In this document: positions 32,653 through 41,041 of the stretch, one piece after another | Position numbering within the stretch: the stretch's first letter is position 1 | How the letters are laid out: each line of letters opens with the position of its first letter | Assembly (NCBI GenBank): GCA_902461565.1 | Contig: CABPYL010000007.1 | Location: 1-64,000 of the forward strand | DNA length: 64,000 nucleotides | Source of the DNA: an uncultured Porphyromonadaceae bacterium | GTDB taxonomy: Bacteria > Bacteroidota > Bacteroidia > Bacteroidales > Muribaculaceae | Direction: 5' to 3' | Position numbers and translations under genes: made by a program | Notes under the pieces: generated by a model | What the model was told of the DNA's origin: nothing | The model's database searches: none | The model's input: only the letters and a program-made list of their open reading frames with translations

Positions 32653-34794
32653 ATGATTCCGCTCGTCCATCAGGCACTTGTAACCGAGCCGGTCCAGATA
32701 TTCTTTATTGTTCTGGCCATCATCCTTTTTGCGCCTCTGCTTCTCAACAAACTCAAGATTCCGCACATCATCGGAATGATTGTGGCGGGTGTTGTCATCG
32801 GGCCTTATGGCTTCGATGTCCTCGACCGCGACACATCCTTCAATATCTTCGGACAGGTTGGCCTGCTGTACCTTATGTTCCTGGCTGGTCTGGAGATAGA
32901 TATGTATCATCTGCGTCTTAATCTTCGCCGCGGCATGCTGTTCGGTGCCCTCACGTTGCTTATTCCTCTGGTAATGGGTGTGCTTACGAGCGTGTATTTG
33001 CTTGGCGTTGATTGGGATACAGCGTGTCTGCTCGGTGCCATGTACGCTTCGCACACACTTCTGGCCTATCCTGTGGCTGCCCGTTTCGGCCTTACCAAGG
33101 CAGCACCGGTGCTTATTGCGATTGTAGGTACGATAATTGCCGTAGTGGGTGCGCTACTTGTGCTAGCCGGTGCCGTGAGCGTGCGGCAGGAAGGATATTT
33201 CAATGTCTCGGCCATAGTGCTGCTCATTGTTAAATTGGGCATATGGGTGGGCGTGCTTCTGTATGCCTACCCGCGTCTTGCCCGCTATTTCTTTAAGAAA
33301 TTCAGCGATAAGGTAACGCAGTATGTGTTTGTGCTCGTTCTTGTTATGTTCGCGGCATGCTCTGCGCAGTTCATCGGTCTGGAACCGGTACTCGGCGCTT
33401 TCTTCGCAGGATTGTTGCTGAACCGTTATATTCCCTTCTCGTCGCCGCTTATGAGTTCTATCGAATTCGTAGGCAACGCCCTGTTTATACCTTACTTTCT
33501 TATAAGTGTGGGTATGATGATTAATGTGCGCGTATTCGGCGACATGTCCACTCTGCGCATGGCCGGCATAATGCTTGCCGTAGCTTTGGTGAGCAAGTGG
33601 CTGCCTGCGTGGATTGCGCAGAAGGTGTATGGCTTCGATGCCGACAGCCGCAAGGTTATGTTCGGCCTCACTGCTGCACATACGGCAGTAGCGTTGGCTG
33701 TTGTGAGTGTCGGTTACAATATGGACATGTTTGACGAAAGCATTCTCAACAGCACTATCGCTGTCATCCTTATCACCTGTGGCATCGCACCTCTGATTAT
33801 GACAGGAGCATCTGCCCGTCTTAGCGTCGGCATGCTCGAAAGCGACCCCATGAACGCAGGGGGCAAGTTCACCCGAAACAATAATTCGCTTATAGGTGTG
33901 GCCAACCCGGTTACGACGCCTGCGCTCGTAGAACTGGCCGTGCTTATGCGTAACACACGCGGCAGCCACAACTTTTATGCCCTGCACGTGCGCAACGACA
34001 ATACCAAGGCTGCCAAATCATTGTCGTATAATTCGCTCAATGCCGCCCGCAAGACTGCCGCAGCCGCCGATACGGTGATAGAAACGCTCGACCGTTACGA
34101 CCTCAATACCGTTACCGGCGTACTGAATGCCATAGAGGAACGCGACATAACCGAGATTATCCTTGGAATGCACCGGCGCAACACTGTAATAGATTCGTTT
34201 TACGGCAACAAGGTTGACCAGCTGCTGCGCAGCACAAACCGCATGATAATGATTGCCCGTTGCTTTATTCCCGCGGGAACAATCACTCGTGTGGTTGTAT
34301 GGGTGCCCAAAGGAGCGCAGTACGAGAGCGGATTCAACCGTTGGGTGCGGGCAGTATCGCGCCTCACCCGTCAGGTAGGCTGCCGCATAATCTTCTGTTG
34401 CCCCGGCGAGCTTCAGCCATATATCCGCGGCGTAATATACTCCGAGAACTACGGAATCCGCTGCGAGTTCCGGACAACCGAGACCTACGAGGATCTTATC
34501 CTGCTGTCCAACAAGGTGCTGGACGACGATCTGTTCGTTCTCATCGGTGCGCGTCCTCAGTCGGTGTCATATACATCGCAGATGGCCGAGATACCATCGT
34601 TTCTGCAACGTTACTTCGCCAATAATAATCTGATGATAATTTATCCCGAGCAGTTTGGTGCTGCGCCGGTGCTGACCTCGTTCACCGACCCGCTGATGTC
34701 CGACATTGCACAGCCTCCAACGGCAATCATGCGGAAGCTTAGCAACTTTCTTATGCGTATGGTGGGGCGCCTGCGCGGAATAATCAGGAAATAA
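32653..34794 (+). CDS. CPA2-family cation/proton antiporter with C-terminal Usp-like region
   Basis: A 713-residue monovalent cation:proton antiporter. Residues about 15-390 hold twelve or so hydrophobic segments of the Na_H_Exchanger fold, opening with LNKLKIPHIIGMIVAGVVIGPYGFDVL and containing GLEPVLGAFFAGLLLNRYIP, the conserved unwound-helix region. The remaining 300 soluble residues (from about 400) resemble tandem universal-stress-type domains (GVANPVTTPALVELAVLMRN..., TITRVVVWVPKGAQYESGFNRWVRAVSRL...), likely nucleotide-sensing. No TrkA-N or RCK motif is evident. The trmH-like gene starts 2 bp past its stop. Confidence 0.88.
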   Translation: MIPLVHQALVTEPVQIFFIVLAIILFAPLLLNKLKIPHIIGMIVAGVVIGPYGFDVLDRDTSFNIFGQVGLLYLMFLAGLEIDMYHLRLNLRRGMLFGALTLLIPLVMGVLTSVYLLGVDWDTACLLGAMYASHTLLAYPVAARFGLTKAAPVLIAIVGTIIAVVGALLVLAGAVSVRQEGYFNVSAIVLLIVKLGIWVGVLLYAYPRLARYFFKKFSDKVTQYVFVLVLVMFAACSAQFIGLEPVLGAFFAGLLLNRYIPFSSPLMSSIEFVGNALFIPYFLISVGMMINVRVFGDMSTLRMAGIMLAVALVSKWLPAWIAQKVYGFDADSRKVMFGLTAAHTAVALAVVSVGYNMDMFDESILNSTIAVILITCGIAPLIMTGASARLSVGMLESDPMNAGGKFTRNNNSLIGVANPVTTPALVELAVLMRNTRGSHNFYALHVRNDNTKAAKSLSYNSLNAARKTAAAADTVIETLDRYDLNTVTGVLNAIEERDITEIILGMHRRNTVIDSFYGNKVDQLLRSTNRMIMIARCFIPAGTITRVVVWVPKGAQYESGFNRWVRAVSRLTRQVGCRIIFCCPGELQPYIRGVIYSENYGIRCEFRTTETYEDLILLSNKVLDDDLFVLIGARPQSVSYTSQMAEIPSFLQRYFANNNLMIIYPEQFGAAPVLTSFTDPLMSDIAQPPTAIMRKLSNFLMRMVGRLRGIIRK

Positions 34795-34796
34795 GC

Positions 34797-35609
34797 ATGA
34801 ACCTGACAGAACTCACAACGCTGGAGCATCCCGGGGCAAGAATGTTTGCTACCCTTACCGAGGCGCAGCTGCGCAACCGTCTGGAGCCGGACAAAGGTAT
34901 TTTTATCGCAGAAAGTCCAAAGGTTATCCGCGTCGCACTTGAGTGTGGTTGCGAGGCTGTCGCGCTGATGTGCGAGCGCAGGCATATACAAGGCGATGCT
35001 GCCGATATAATTGCCCGCTGCGGCGATATACCTGTATACACAGGCTCGCGCGAGTTGCTGTCGCAGCTCACTGGATATGTGCTCACCCGTGGGGTGCTGT
35101 GTGCCATGCGCAGGCCTCTGGTGCCACCCGTTGAGGAACTGTGCAAGAATACGCACAGGCTTGCTGTTATAGACGGAGTGGTGGATACGACCAACATCGG
35201 CGCTATTTTCCGGTCTGCTGCCGCGCTCGGGATAGACGGAGTGTTGCTCACGCCGACATCATGCGACCCGCTGAACCGTCGTGCCGTGCGCGTGTCGATG
35301 GGTACGGTGTTCAAATTGCCGTGGACATATCTGCCTGCCCGGAATCCATATGACGTGCTGCGTGCAAACGGATATAAGACTGTTGCGATGGCGCTTACCG
35401 ATAATAGTGTGAGCATAGACGACCCCGCGGTTGCCGCCGAACCCAGACTTGCCATTGTACTCGGCACAGAGGGCGACGGCCTTGCCCGCGAGGCCATAGA
35501 AGGAGCCGATTATGTGGTGCGCATACCCATGTCGCGAGGCGTGGATTCGCTCAATGTGGCAGCGGCATCGGCAGTGGCATTCTGGCAATTGCGTTTCAAT
35601 AAATACTGA
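34797..35609 (+). CDS. TrmH/SpoU-family RNA 2'-O-methyltransferase
   Basis: A 270-residue SPOUT enzyme using S-adenosylmethionine to methylate rRNA or tRNA ribose. An N-terminal substrate-binding domain (AQLRNRLEPDKGIFIAESPKVIRVALECG) precedes the SpoU catalytic domain with motif 1 DGVVDTTNIGAIFRSAAALGIDGVLL near residue 125, motif 2 AIVLGTEGDGL near 222 and motif 3 IPMSRGVDSLNVAAASAVAFW near 245. Target site cannot be told from sequence. Translationally coupled to the antiporter (2-bp gap). Its 3' end overlaps the convergent anchored-protein gene by 14 bp. Confidence 0.9.
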   Translation: MNLTELTTLEHPGARMFATLTEAQLRNRLEPDKGIFIAESPKVIRVALECGCEAVALMCERRHIQGDAADIIARCGDIPVYTGSRELLSQLTGYVLTRGVLCAMRRPLVPPVEELCKNTHRLAVIDGVVDTTNIGAIFRSAAALGIDGVLLTPTSCDPLNRRAVRVSMGTVFKLPWTYLPARNPYDVLRANGYKTVAMALTDNSVSIDDPAVAAEPRLAIVLGTEGDGLAREAIEGADYVVRIPMSRGVDSLNVAAASAVAFWQLRFNKY

Positions 35610-36051
35610 ACGATATACCTATGCCTATGTACGGCTGGAAACCGCGCGGAGTTACTCCGTATCCGGCCTGTATGCCTACATTCCACCGCTTTGTTCCGGC
35701 GGAGCGGGGCAGGGTATACTCACGTATATGCCTGGTCATGACGAGACTGTCGAGCGACGGACGGAAGCCGCTCACATACGCCGTATAGTCCGGTCCGGTG
35801 TATACGGCCTGTTGCATAGGAATTTCTACTGTCGCGCTGTCCTGTTTTGTGTTTGCCGTCGTGTCGGCGACGTGAAGCGTTGTCCTCACGGGCCCTCGGG
35901 CCTTTATTACCATAACTTCCGGGGTTACGATACGCACGGTATCGGTGCGCTCGCGATATACAACCTGCTCAGTTCGGGCCGTGCTTCGTCCCAGCCAGAA
36001 GGAACCGAATGCCGTGCCGAGAATCAATATACCTGCCGTAATATTTTTCAT
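35596..36051 (-). CDS. Small membrane-anchored protein, DUF6808-like, phage-lysis-module partner
   Basis: A 151-residue protein: one N-terminal membrane segment (MKNITAGILILGTAFGSFWLG), a central extended region (RERTDTVRIVTPEVMVIKARGPVRTT, TANTKQDSATVEIPMQQAVYTGPDYTAYVSGFRPSLDSLVM) and a glycine-rich beta-like C-terminus (WNVGIQAGYGVTPRGFQPYIGIGISFSIY). This arrangement is what I recall of DUF6808 proteins encoded beside amidases in Bacteroides prophages (family assignment from memory). The start at 36051 overlaps the amidase stop by 4 bp; a longer frame upstream lies inside the amidase gene and is rejected. An inner-to-outer-membrane linking (spanin-like) role is only a guess. Confidence 0.65.
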   Translation of the reverse strand: MKNITAGILILGTAFGSFWLGRSTARTEQVVYRERTDTVRIVTPEVMVIKARGPVRTTLHVADTTANTKQDSATVEIPMQQAVYTGPDYTAYVSGFRPSLDSLVMTRHIREYTLPRSAGTKRWNVGIQAGYGVTPRGFQPYIGIGISFSIY

Positions 36052-36641
36052 GTCCTGTGCAGTGTAAAATAGTCGGATATTCCTTCGGTATGTAGAGCGA
36101 CAATTGTGGCGATGCCTTCCGGCGACGCCAAAAATGCCGCGTCGGCACGGTTGTCGTGAAACATATTCTCGGTAAGGACTGCCGGACAGTGTGTATCGCG
36201 GCATATCGCGAGATTCGCTCTGTTGAACATTTCCGGCGGCGAGAACCTGTTACCCAAAAGATGATGTGTGCTTGCGCGCCGGAACAGGCATCGTGCAAGA
36301 TTCTCCGATTCGGCAGAAGCGCCCGCGGCAATGAAAACGCTCCATCCGTTGGCATTGCCCCATACCGAACCATCGCCCGAGGCATTTGAGTGCAGCGACA
36401 CAAGCACGGCATGGGGATGTCGGAGCCACAGTGCGTTTGCCCTCGCGCACCTCTCCGGCAGGTTGATATCATTTTCCTCCGGCACAAGAAGTACAGATTC
36501 TATTCCTTTACCGGCAAGGCTGCGGCGTAGCTCGCGTGCCGCCGCTCTTGTCCATACCCATTCCTTTACTTTTCCGTCGGGACTACATTTACCGGCTGTT
36601 TCCCGGCCATGACCGTTGTCGATTATAACATATTCTTCCAT
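36048..36641 (-). CDS. N-acetylmuramoyl-L-alanine amidase (Amidase_3 type)
   Basis: A 197-residue zinc amidase that cuts between MurNAc and the stem peptide. Motifs: IDNGHGRETAGKCSPDG near residue 6 (first zinc histidine), VWTRAAARELRRSL, LVSLHSNASGDG near 90 (second histidine), and VLTENMFHDN near 162 (catalytic glutamate). It has no signal peptide, unlike cell-division AmiC proteins but like phage endolysins, and is paired with a small anchored protein in a 4-bp overlap. I start at ATG 36641; an upstream TTG at 36665 would fall in the promoter. No other phage gene is nearby. Confidence 0.87.
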   Translation of the reverse strand: MEEYVIIDNGHGRETAGKCSPDGKVKEWVWTRAAARELRRSLAGKGIESVLLVPEENDINLPERCARANALWLRHPHAVLVSLHSNASGDGSVWGNANGWSVFIAAGASAESENLARCLFRRASTHHLLGNRFSPPEMFNRANLAICRDTHCPAVLTENMFHDNRADAAFLASPEGIATIVALHTEGISDYFTLHRT

Positions 36642-36662
36642 AGTGTGTTTTTTTACGCACTG

Positions 36663-36670
36663 CAAAGTTA
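36663..36670 (-). promoter_or_regulatory. -7 element of the amidase gene
   Basis: Minus-strand TAACTTTG, predicted start near 36659, about 18 nt of leader. -33 element not evident. Confidence 0.5.
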
Positions 36671-36793
36671 TCCGATGTATGTGGCAGATTATCAGGTATC
36701 TGCCGGATGTTGATATTTATATCTTTTTAACAATCGCCGTGGCGTCATATTTGTTTTAAGAATACTACGATTCAACTTATTTATTCAAGATTT

Positions 36794-37648
36794 ATGCTAC
36801 GTTACATTTCTAAGATTTTGACAGCTTTTCTGTTGATGCTTCTCTCTCCGGCAGGAATGAGGGCCGGAACGAACGACGCAGTAATAGTGCTGAATACTGT
36901 TGATATTACCGAAGTACAGATCGATACCTCTTTTATGGCCGAAATACGCCCCGCTCTCAGTAAAGGGGTGCCACCGAGCATTTATTCGTTGCCGTATTCA
37001 TTGACAACGAACGTTCCGCAGTGGCATCGTCTGTGGATAAATACGGCAGTACTGAGCGGCGCATTTGTTGGCACGTTGCTGGTGCTTGAATGTCTGCCCG
37101 AGGACGCAACTACATGGAACAGGGCCGCATTGCAGAAAGATCCACCCTACAAACGCTGGTTTGATTTTGTATTCCGCAAGGGGCCTGAGTGGGATCACGA
37201 TAAATTTGTATTCAATTATGTGCTTCATCCCTATGCAGGTGCGGCCTACTTTATGGCAGCGCGCAGTTGCGGCTTTAATTTCTGGCGATCGTTTCTATAT
37301 AGTGCGATAATATCCAACATAGGGTGGGAATTCGGAATAGAAGCGTGCATGGAGCGTCCGTCGTACCAGGACCTGGTGATAACGCCAGTAGTAGGCAGCC
37401 TTATAGGCGAGATGTTCTACAGGCTGAAGCGAGGAATCGTGCGAAACGGGTACACTCTTGGAGGCAGTCCCGTGCTCGGAAATGTGGTGGCATTTCTCAT
37501 CGACCCTGTAAACGAGGTGGTGAATCTTTTCCGCGGCAGCGACACGCGAGGGCTGTATAAAAGAGACGGGAGGCCGGCCATAGAGTCGGTATTTGTTCCG
37601 AAAGTAGGGCGCGGGTCGTTTGGTTTCACACTCTCCTGCACTTTTTGA
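36794..37648 (+). CDS. DUF3943 family envelope protein
   Basis: A 284-residue exported protein with a signal peptide (MLRYISKILTAFLLMLLSPAGMRAG). The middle contains the DUF3943 signature: KFVFNYVLHPYAGAAYFMAARSCGFNFWRSFLYSAIISNIGWEFGIEACMERPSYQDLVITPVVGSLIGE. Hydrophobic stretches near residues 80-97 and 155-185 suggest membrane association; the protein ends in a phenylalanine (FGFTLSCTF), compatible with outer-membrane insertion. Function unknown. Neighbours are unrelated and it appears to be transcribed alone. Confidence 0.8.
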   Translation: MLRYISKILTAFLLMLLSPAGMRAGTNDAVIVLNTVDITEVQIDTSFMAEIRPALSKGVPPSIYSLPYSLTTNVPQWHRLWINTAVLSGAFVGTLLVLECLPEDATTWNRAALQKDPPYKRWFDFVFRKGPEWDHDKFVFNYVLHPYAGAAYFMAARSCGFNFWRSFLYSAIISNIGWEFGIEACMERPSYQDLVITPVVGSLIGEMFYRLKRGIVRNGYTLGGSPVLGNVVAFLIDPVNEVVNLFRGSDTRGLYKRDGRPAIESVFVPKVGRGSFGFTLSCTF

Positions 37649-37721
37649 GCAGCGTTTTGTACAAATTCTCTACAAAGTTGCTACAAAACGGTGAAATCGG
37701 TTGAATCGGCCTCTGGGACTA

Positions 37722-37752
37722 TTGCAGGGCATATTTTTAATTACTAAGTTTG
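37722..37752 (+). promoter_or_regulatory. Promoter of the serine-hydrolase/glycosyltransferase cluster
   Basis: TTG (37722-37724), 20 bp, TAAGTTTG (37745-37752): full consensus. The ATG follows the -7 element by only 7 bases, so the leader is about four bases or less. Confidence 0.75.
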
Positions 37753-37759
37753 CGCCGCA

Positions 37760-39064
37760 ATGGAAAAAAACCTAAACAAATGTAGCCGTCATGCCAATAT
37801 TTTCAATGGCGGCGGACTATCTCTACTTCTTCCCGCAGTGATATTGGCCTGGGCTGTTTTCATGTTATTCGGATGCACTCGGAACAACGCTTCGGAAGCG
37901 ATTCCGCAGTGCGAGATAACAGCTCCTCTTGATTCACTCTTCTCTACCGTTTTCAGCAGTCCGACAGATCCCGGTGCGGTAGTTATGGTTATGCGTGGCG
38001 ACGATATCGTGTACTCGCGAGGATTCGGCATGGCCCGACTCGATACCAAAAGACCAATGACCGACAGCACTGTGCTGAATATATGTTCTGCCACCAAGAC
38101 TTACGTTACCGCCGGAATCATGAAATTGGTAGAGGCAGGCCGGCTCGATCTGGATACCCCTCTGAGCGAATTTTTTCCGAATTTCGGTAATCCCATCTTC
38201 AGGCGCGTAACCATCCGCCACGTGCTTTCACATACATCAGGTCTGCCCGACCTGCGTCCCCGAAACGAGACGGAATGGGAAGATTATGTGAAGAAATTCC
38301 CGGAAACCTTCTTTACCAAGGCTCCGGATTATATGCTGTATGCCCGTGGCGAGGAACTTACCCGATTTTATGAAAAACTTGATACTTTCGCATTTGAGCC
38401 CGGTTCGCATTTCGAGTATGCCAATCCGCCCTTTATGCTGTTGTCCAGGGTGATAAGGCAAGTTACGGGCGAGAGTTTCGTAAAATGGATGAAGCGTGAG
38501 ATTTTTGATCCGGCCGGCCTTGTGGAAACAGCTTTCTACGAGCCCGACGCAGTATCCGACAACTTTGCCCACGGATATGTGCCTGCAGGTTCGTGTCAGC
38601 TTGAATATACACCGTTCATAAGCGAGGATGGCCGTTGGCAGGAATACGATTATGGTGAAGCTCCATTCTTTGCCACCCGTGCCGATATGGGCCTGTATAC
38701 TACACCGCGCGAGTTTATGAAATGGCAGCGCTATCTGCATGGCGGTAATGTCATTTCCCGCGCTTCTATGGATACGATATCTTCGCCCGTGATACCTACC
38801 GGACTGAACCTTAGTAATATAAGTTACGCGCTCGGTCAGTTTGTACAGGAGCGCCCCGGTATGCCGCGTAAAATTTTCCATAATACCTCCAATGGTGGTT
38901 TCGCCATTTTTGAAGGCGGATATCCCGAACAGGAAATTTTTTATCTGATTTTTTCCAACCGCCCCGATTGGAACAGGCTGCAGCTTGCCCGCAAGACCGA
39001 CAGCATTCTGCTTGCGCACGGCTGGCTTGTTCCTGTGGATACATTGCCAAATGTTCAGAAATAA
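37760..39064 (+). CDS. Serine hydrolase lipoprotein, class C beta-lactamase-like (copy 1)
   Basis: A 434-residue exported lipoprotein (lipobox Cys39, FMLFGCTRNN) of the beta-lactamase/PBP4* superfamily, acting as an esterase, D-amino-acid peptidase or similar on the outer surface. Motif 1 S-x-x-K is SATK in LNICSATKTYVTAG near residue 110; motif 2 Y-x-N is YAN near 220; the third motif position reads FHNTSNGGF, so the usual H-x-G is HNT here. The paralogue downstream keeps HTG. The start is fixed by the promoter immediately upstream. It overlaps the second copy by 14 bp. Confidence 0.88.
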   Translation: MEKNLNKCSRHANIFNGGGLSLLLPAVILAWAVFMLFGCTRNNASEAIPQCEITAPLDSLFSTVFSSPTDPGAVVMVMRGDDIVYSRGFGMARLDTKRPMTDSTVLNICSATKTYVTAGIMKLVEAGRLDLDTPLSEFFPNFGNPIFRRVTIRHVLSHTSGLPDLRPRNETEWEDYVKKFPETFFTKAPDYMLYARGEELTRFYEKLDTFAFEPGSHFEYANPPFMLLSRVIRQVTGESFVKWMKREIFDPAGLVETAFYEPDAVSDNFAHGYVPAGSCQLEYTPFISEDGRWQEYDYGEAPFFATRADMGLYTTPREFMKWQRYLHGGNVISRASMDTISSPVIPTGLNLSNISYALGQFVQERPGMPRKIFHNTSNGGFAIFEGGYPEQEIFYLIFSNRPDWNRLQLARKTDSILLAHGWLVPVDTLPNVQK

Positions 39065-40253
39065 TATATTCAGATTCTTAGGTCCTTTTTTTTTACTGGC
39101 TGCGCTGTCATCCTGTACAGCCGATTCCGGTGATTCCGGAGATGCCATAGCCGCTCCACTTGACAGTATCTTTGGCACGATGTTCGCAGATGACGAGCCT
39201 GGAGCGATTGTCCTTGTTGCCAAAGGCGACAGCATTATCTACGACAAAGGATTCGGCGTCGCCGACTTCGGTGACGGACGCATGCTCACCGATACCACAC
39301 TCGTAAATATCTGTTCCATCAGCAAACAGTTCGCGGCAATAGCGCTGCTGAAACTTCAGGAAGAAGGCAAACTGTCGCTCGACGATTCCGTCAGCAAATA
39401 TTTCCCGCAATTTAAGGCTCCGTTTTTCAACCGGATAACGCTTCGTCATCTGCTTTCCCATACTTCGGGCATACCGGATACTCGTCCGCGTACACGGAAG
39501 CAGTGGAACAAGTATATAAAAAATACGTCGTCGGCTTTCGCCAACGTTACGGATTATATGCTGTACAGTCTGACGGGCGAATCGGTGAAGTATATGGAAA
39601 ACCTCGATTCACTGGCTTTCGAGCCTGGAACCGCATATGAGTATCAGAATCCTACCTATCAGCTTGCTCTGCCTCTGATAGAGCAGGTTACAGGAGTCGA
39701 GTTCAAAGCGTGGATGGACAGTGTTATCTTCGCTCCTGCGGGAATGGTTAAGACGGAATATCTTGTGCCCTCTGTTCCGCAGCCCGAACTGGCGCATGCC
39801 TATATTCCGTCGTCGATGGATTCCGCCAACGTCCGCAACTATTACCGTAGCCCCGACGGCAAGTGGCAGGAATGCGACTACGGCGAGGCGAATTTCTTCC
39901 CGACAAAGGCCGATGGAGCCCTTTATACAACCGCCCTCGAGTTCCTTAGCTGGGAAAGGACTCTCTTTTCGGGGAAAATTATAGGAGAGGAATCGCTAAG
40001 GCAGGCGTTCAGCGAAATAATACAGACCGATGTCCCCGCTACATACTATGGCCTCGGATTCTTTATAGAGCAATTGCCCGGCAACAGGAAAAAGATATAT
40101 CATACCGGCGACAACGGCGGTTTCCTTACCATAGAGGCATATTTTCCGCATTCCGATGTGTTTTATCTTATTTTTGCAAACCGTCCTGACTGGAACCGCG
40201 AGAAAACAGCGGCAGCTGTAGAAAAGGTGCTGTCGGATAAAAAACTGATATAA
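39051..40253 (+). CDS. Serine hydrolase lipoprotein, class C beta-lactamase-like (copy 2)
   Basis: A 400-residue paralogue of the preceding gene, with lipobox Cys22 (LSSCTADSG). Motifs: SISK in VNICSISKQFAAIA, YQN in YEYQNPTY, and HTG in YHTGDNGGF, so all three active-site elements are intact. Both copies share the stretch around GEANFFPTKADGALYTT versus GEAPFFATRADMGLYTT and the LRHLLSHTSGIPDTRPR region, which supports an old tandem duplication. I start at ATG 39051, inside the end of copy 1, because this gives a clean lipoprotein signal; a longer frame would prefix a non-signal segment. The next gene begins at its last base (TAATG). Confidence 0.88.
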   Translation: MFRNNIFRFLGPFFLLAALSSCTADSGDSGDAIAAPLDSIFGTMFADDEPGAIVLVAKGDSIIYDKGFGVADFGDGRMLTDTTLVNICSISKQFAAIALLKLQEEGKLSLDDSVSKYFPQFKAPFFNRITLRHLLSHTSGIPDTRPRTRKQWNKYIKNTSSAFANVTDYMLYSLTGESVKYMENLDSLAFEPGTAYEYQNPTYQLALPLIEQVTGVEFKAWMDSVIFAPAGMVKTEYLVPSVPQPELAHAYIPSSMDSANVRNYYRSPDGKWQECDYGEANFFPTKADGALYTTALEFLSWERTLFSGKIIGEESLRQAFSEIIQTDVPATYYGLGFFIEQLPGNRKKIYHTGDNGGFLTIEAYFPHSDVFYLIFANRPDWNREKTAAAVEKVLSDKKLI

Positions 40254-41041
40254 TGTACAAGCTCCAGATACTTGTTTGTACTACGGCCGCCAGGTTGCCG
40301 CATATAGATTTTTCGTTGTGGCCGCAGGTGGAGGATGCAGGCTATCTGATAGCCTGTCAGAATCCGGGAGGAAAAAATCTGCGGGAACCGCAGCGAAGCG
40401 ATTTTGAATATATAGAATTTGACAACCGCGGCCTATCTGTGAACCGCAACCAGGCTATCGCCTCTGCGTCGGCGCCTTATATACTGATAGCAGACGATGA
40501 TACGGAATTCGTGGCCGAAGGTCTGCGGGCAATTATCGCCGCATATGATGCCGACCCTGCGCTGGATTATGCCACTTTCCGCGCCGTGATTCCAGGCAAT
40601 CGCGTATATCCGCCCGACGGCTATGATTTTGCAAAGGAATACCGTTTTTATTTCCCTATTTCTTTTGAAATAACTTTCCGTCGCAAGAGCCTTAACGACA
40701 ATAGGCTGCGTTTCAGCGAACTTGCTGGCCTCGGGGCTCCTTATCTCTGTGCCGGTGAGGAGGAACTGCTGCTGTGGCATTGCCGTAAGGCGGGTTTGAA
40801 AGGTCGTTTTTTCGACATGGTTATTGTGAGACATGCCGCGGAAACCACATCCGTTACGCGCTCGGCGCAGCCCGGTTTTCTGCGTTCCAAGGGCGTGCTC
40901 CTGCGAGTGAAGCGGGGCTGTCTGGGAGGTATATTACGGCTTCCTGTGGAAGCGCGTAGGTCAAAGGTGCCATTCTTCAGGGCCCTGACGTGGCTGCTTC
41001 AGGGCTATGTTTATTCCATCCGTAACCGGAAAGCGCTATGA
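40253..41041 (+). CDS. Family 2-like glycosyltransferase
   Basis: A 262-residue GT-A fold enzyme. N-terminal YKLQILVCTTAARLPHIDF, then GLSVNRNQAIASASAPYILIADDDTEF near residue 65-90, where the acidic DDD is the nucleotide-sugar/metal motif. AGEEELLLWHCRKAGLKGRFF near 165 resembles the acceptor-side ED region of GT2 enzymes. The C-terminus is basic and hydrophobic (RALTWLLQGYVYSIRNRK), perhaps membrane-associated. Start and stop overlap both neighbours (1 bp and 4 bp), so it is tightly coupled to the serine hydrolase and the next glycosyltransferase. Confidence 0.82.
   Translation: MYKLQILVCTTAARLPHIDFSLWPQVEDAGYLIACQNPGGKNLREPQRSDFEYIEFDNRGLSVNRNQAIASASAPYILIADDDTEFVAEGLRAIIAAYDADPALDYATFRAVIPGNRVYPPDGYDFAKEYRFYFPISFEITFRRKSLNDNRLRFSELAGLGAPYLCAGEEELLLWHCRKAGLKGRFFDMVIVRHAAETTSVTRSAQPGFLRSKGVLLRVKRGCLGGILRLPVEARRSKVPFFRALTWLLQGYVYSIRNRKAL

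Noticed and set aside
35596..36641. A complete prophage at the amidase locus
   Set aside because: Only two phage-like genes, no integrase, capsid, tail or attachment repeats, and core genes on both sides.
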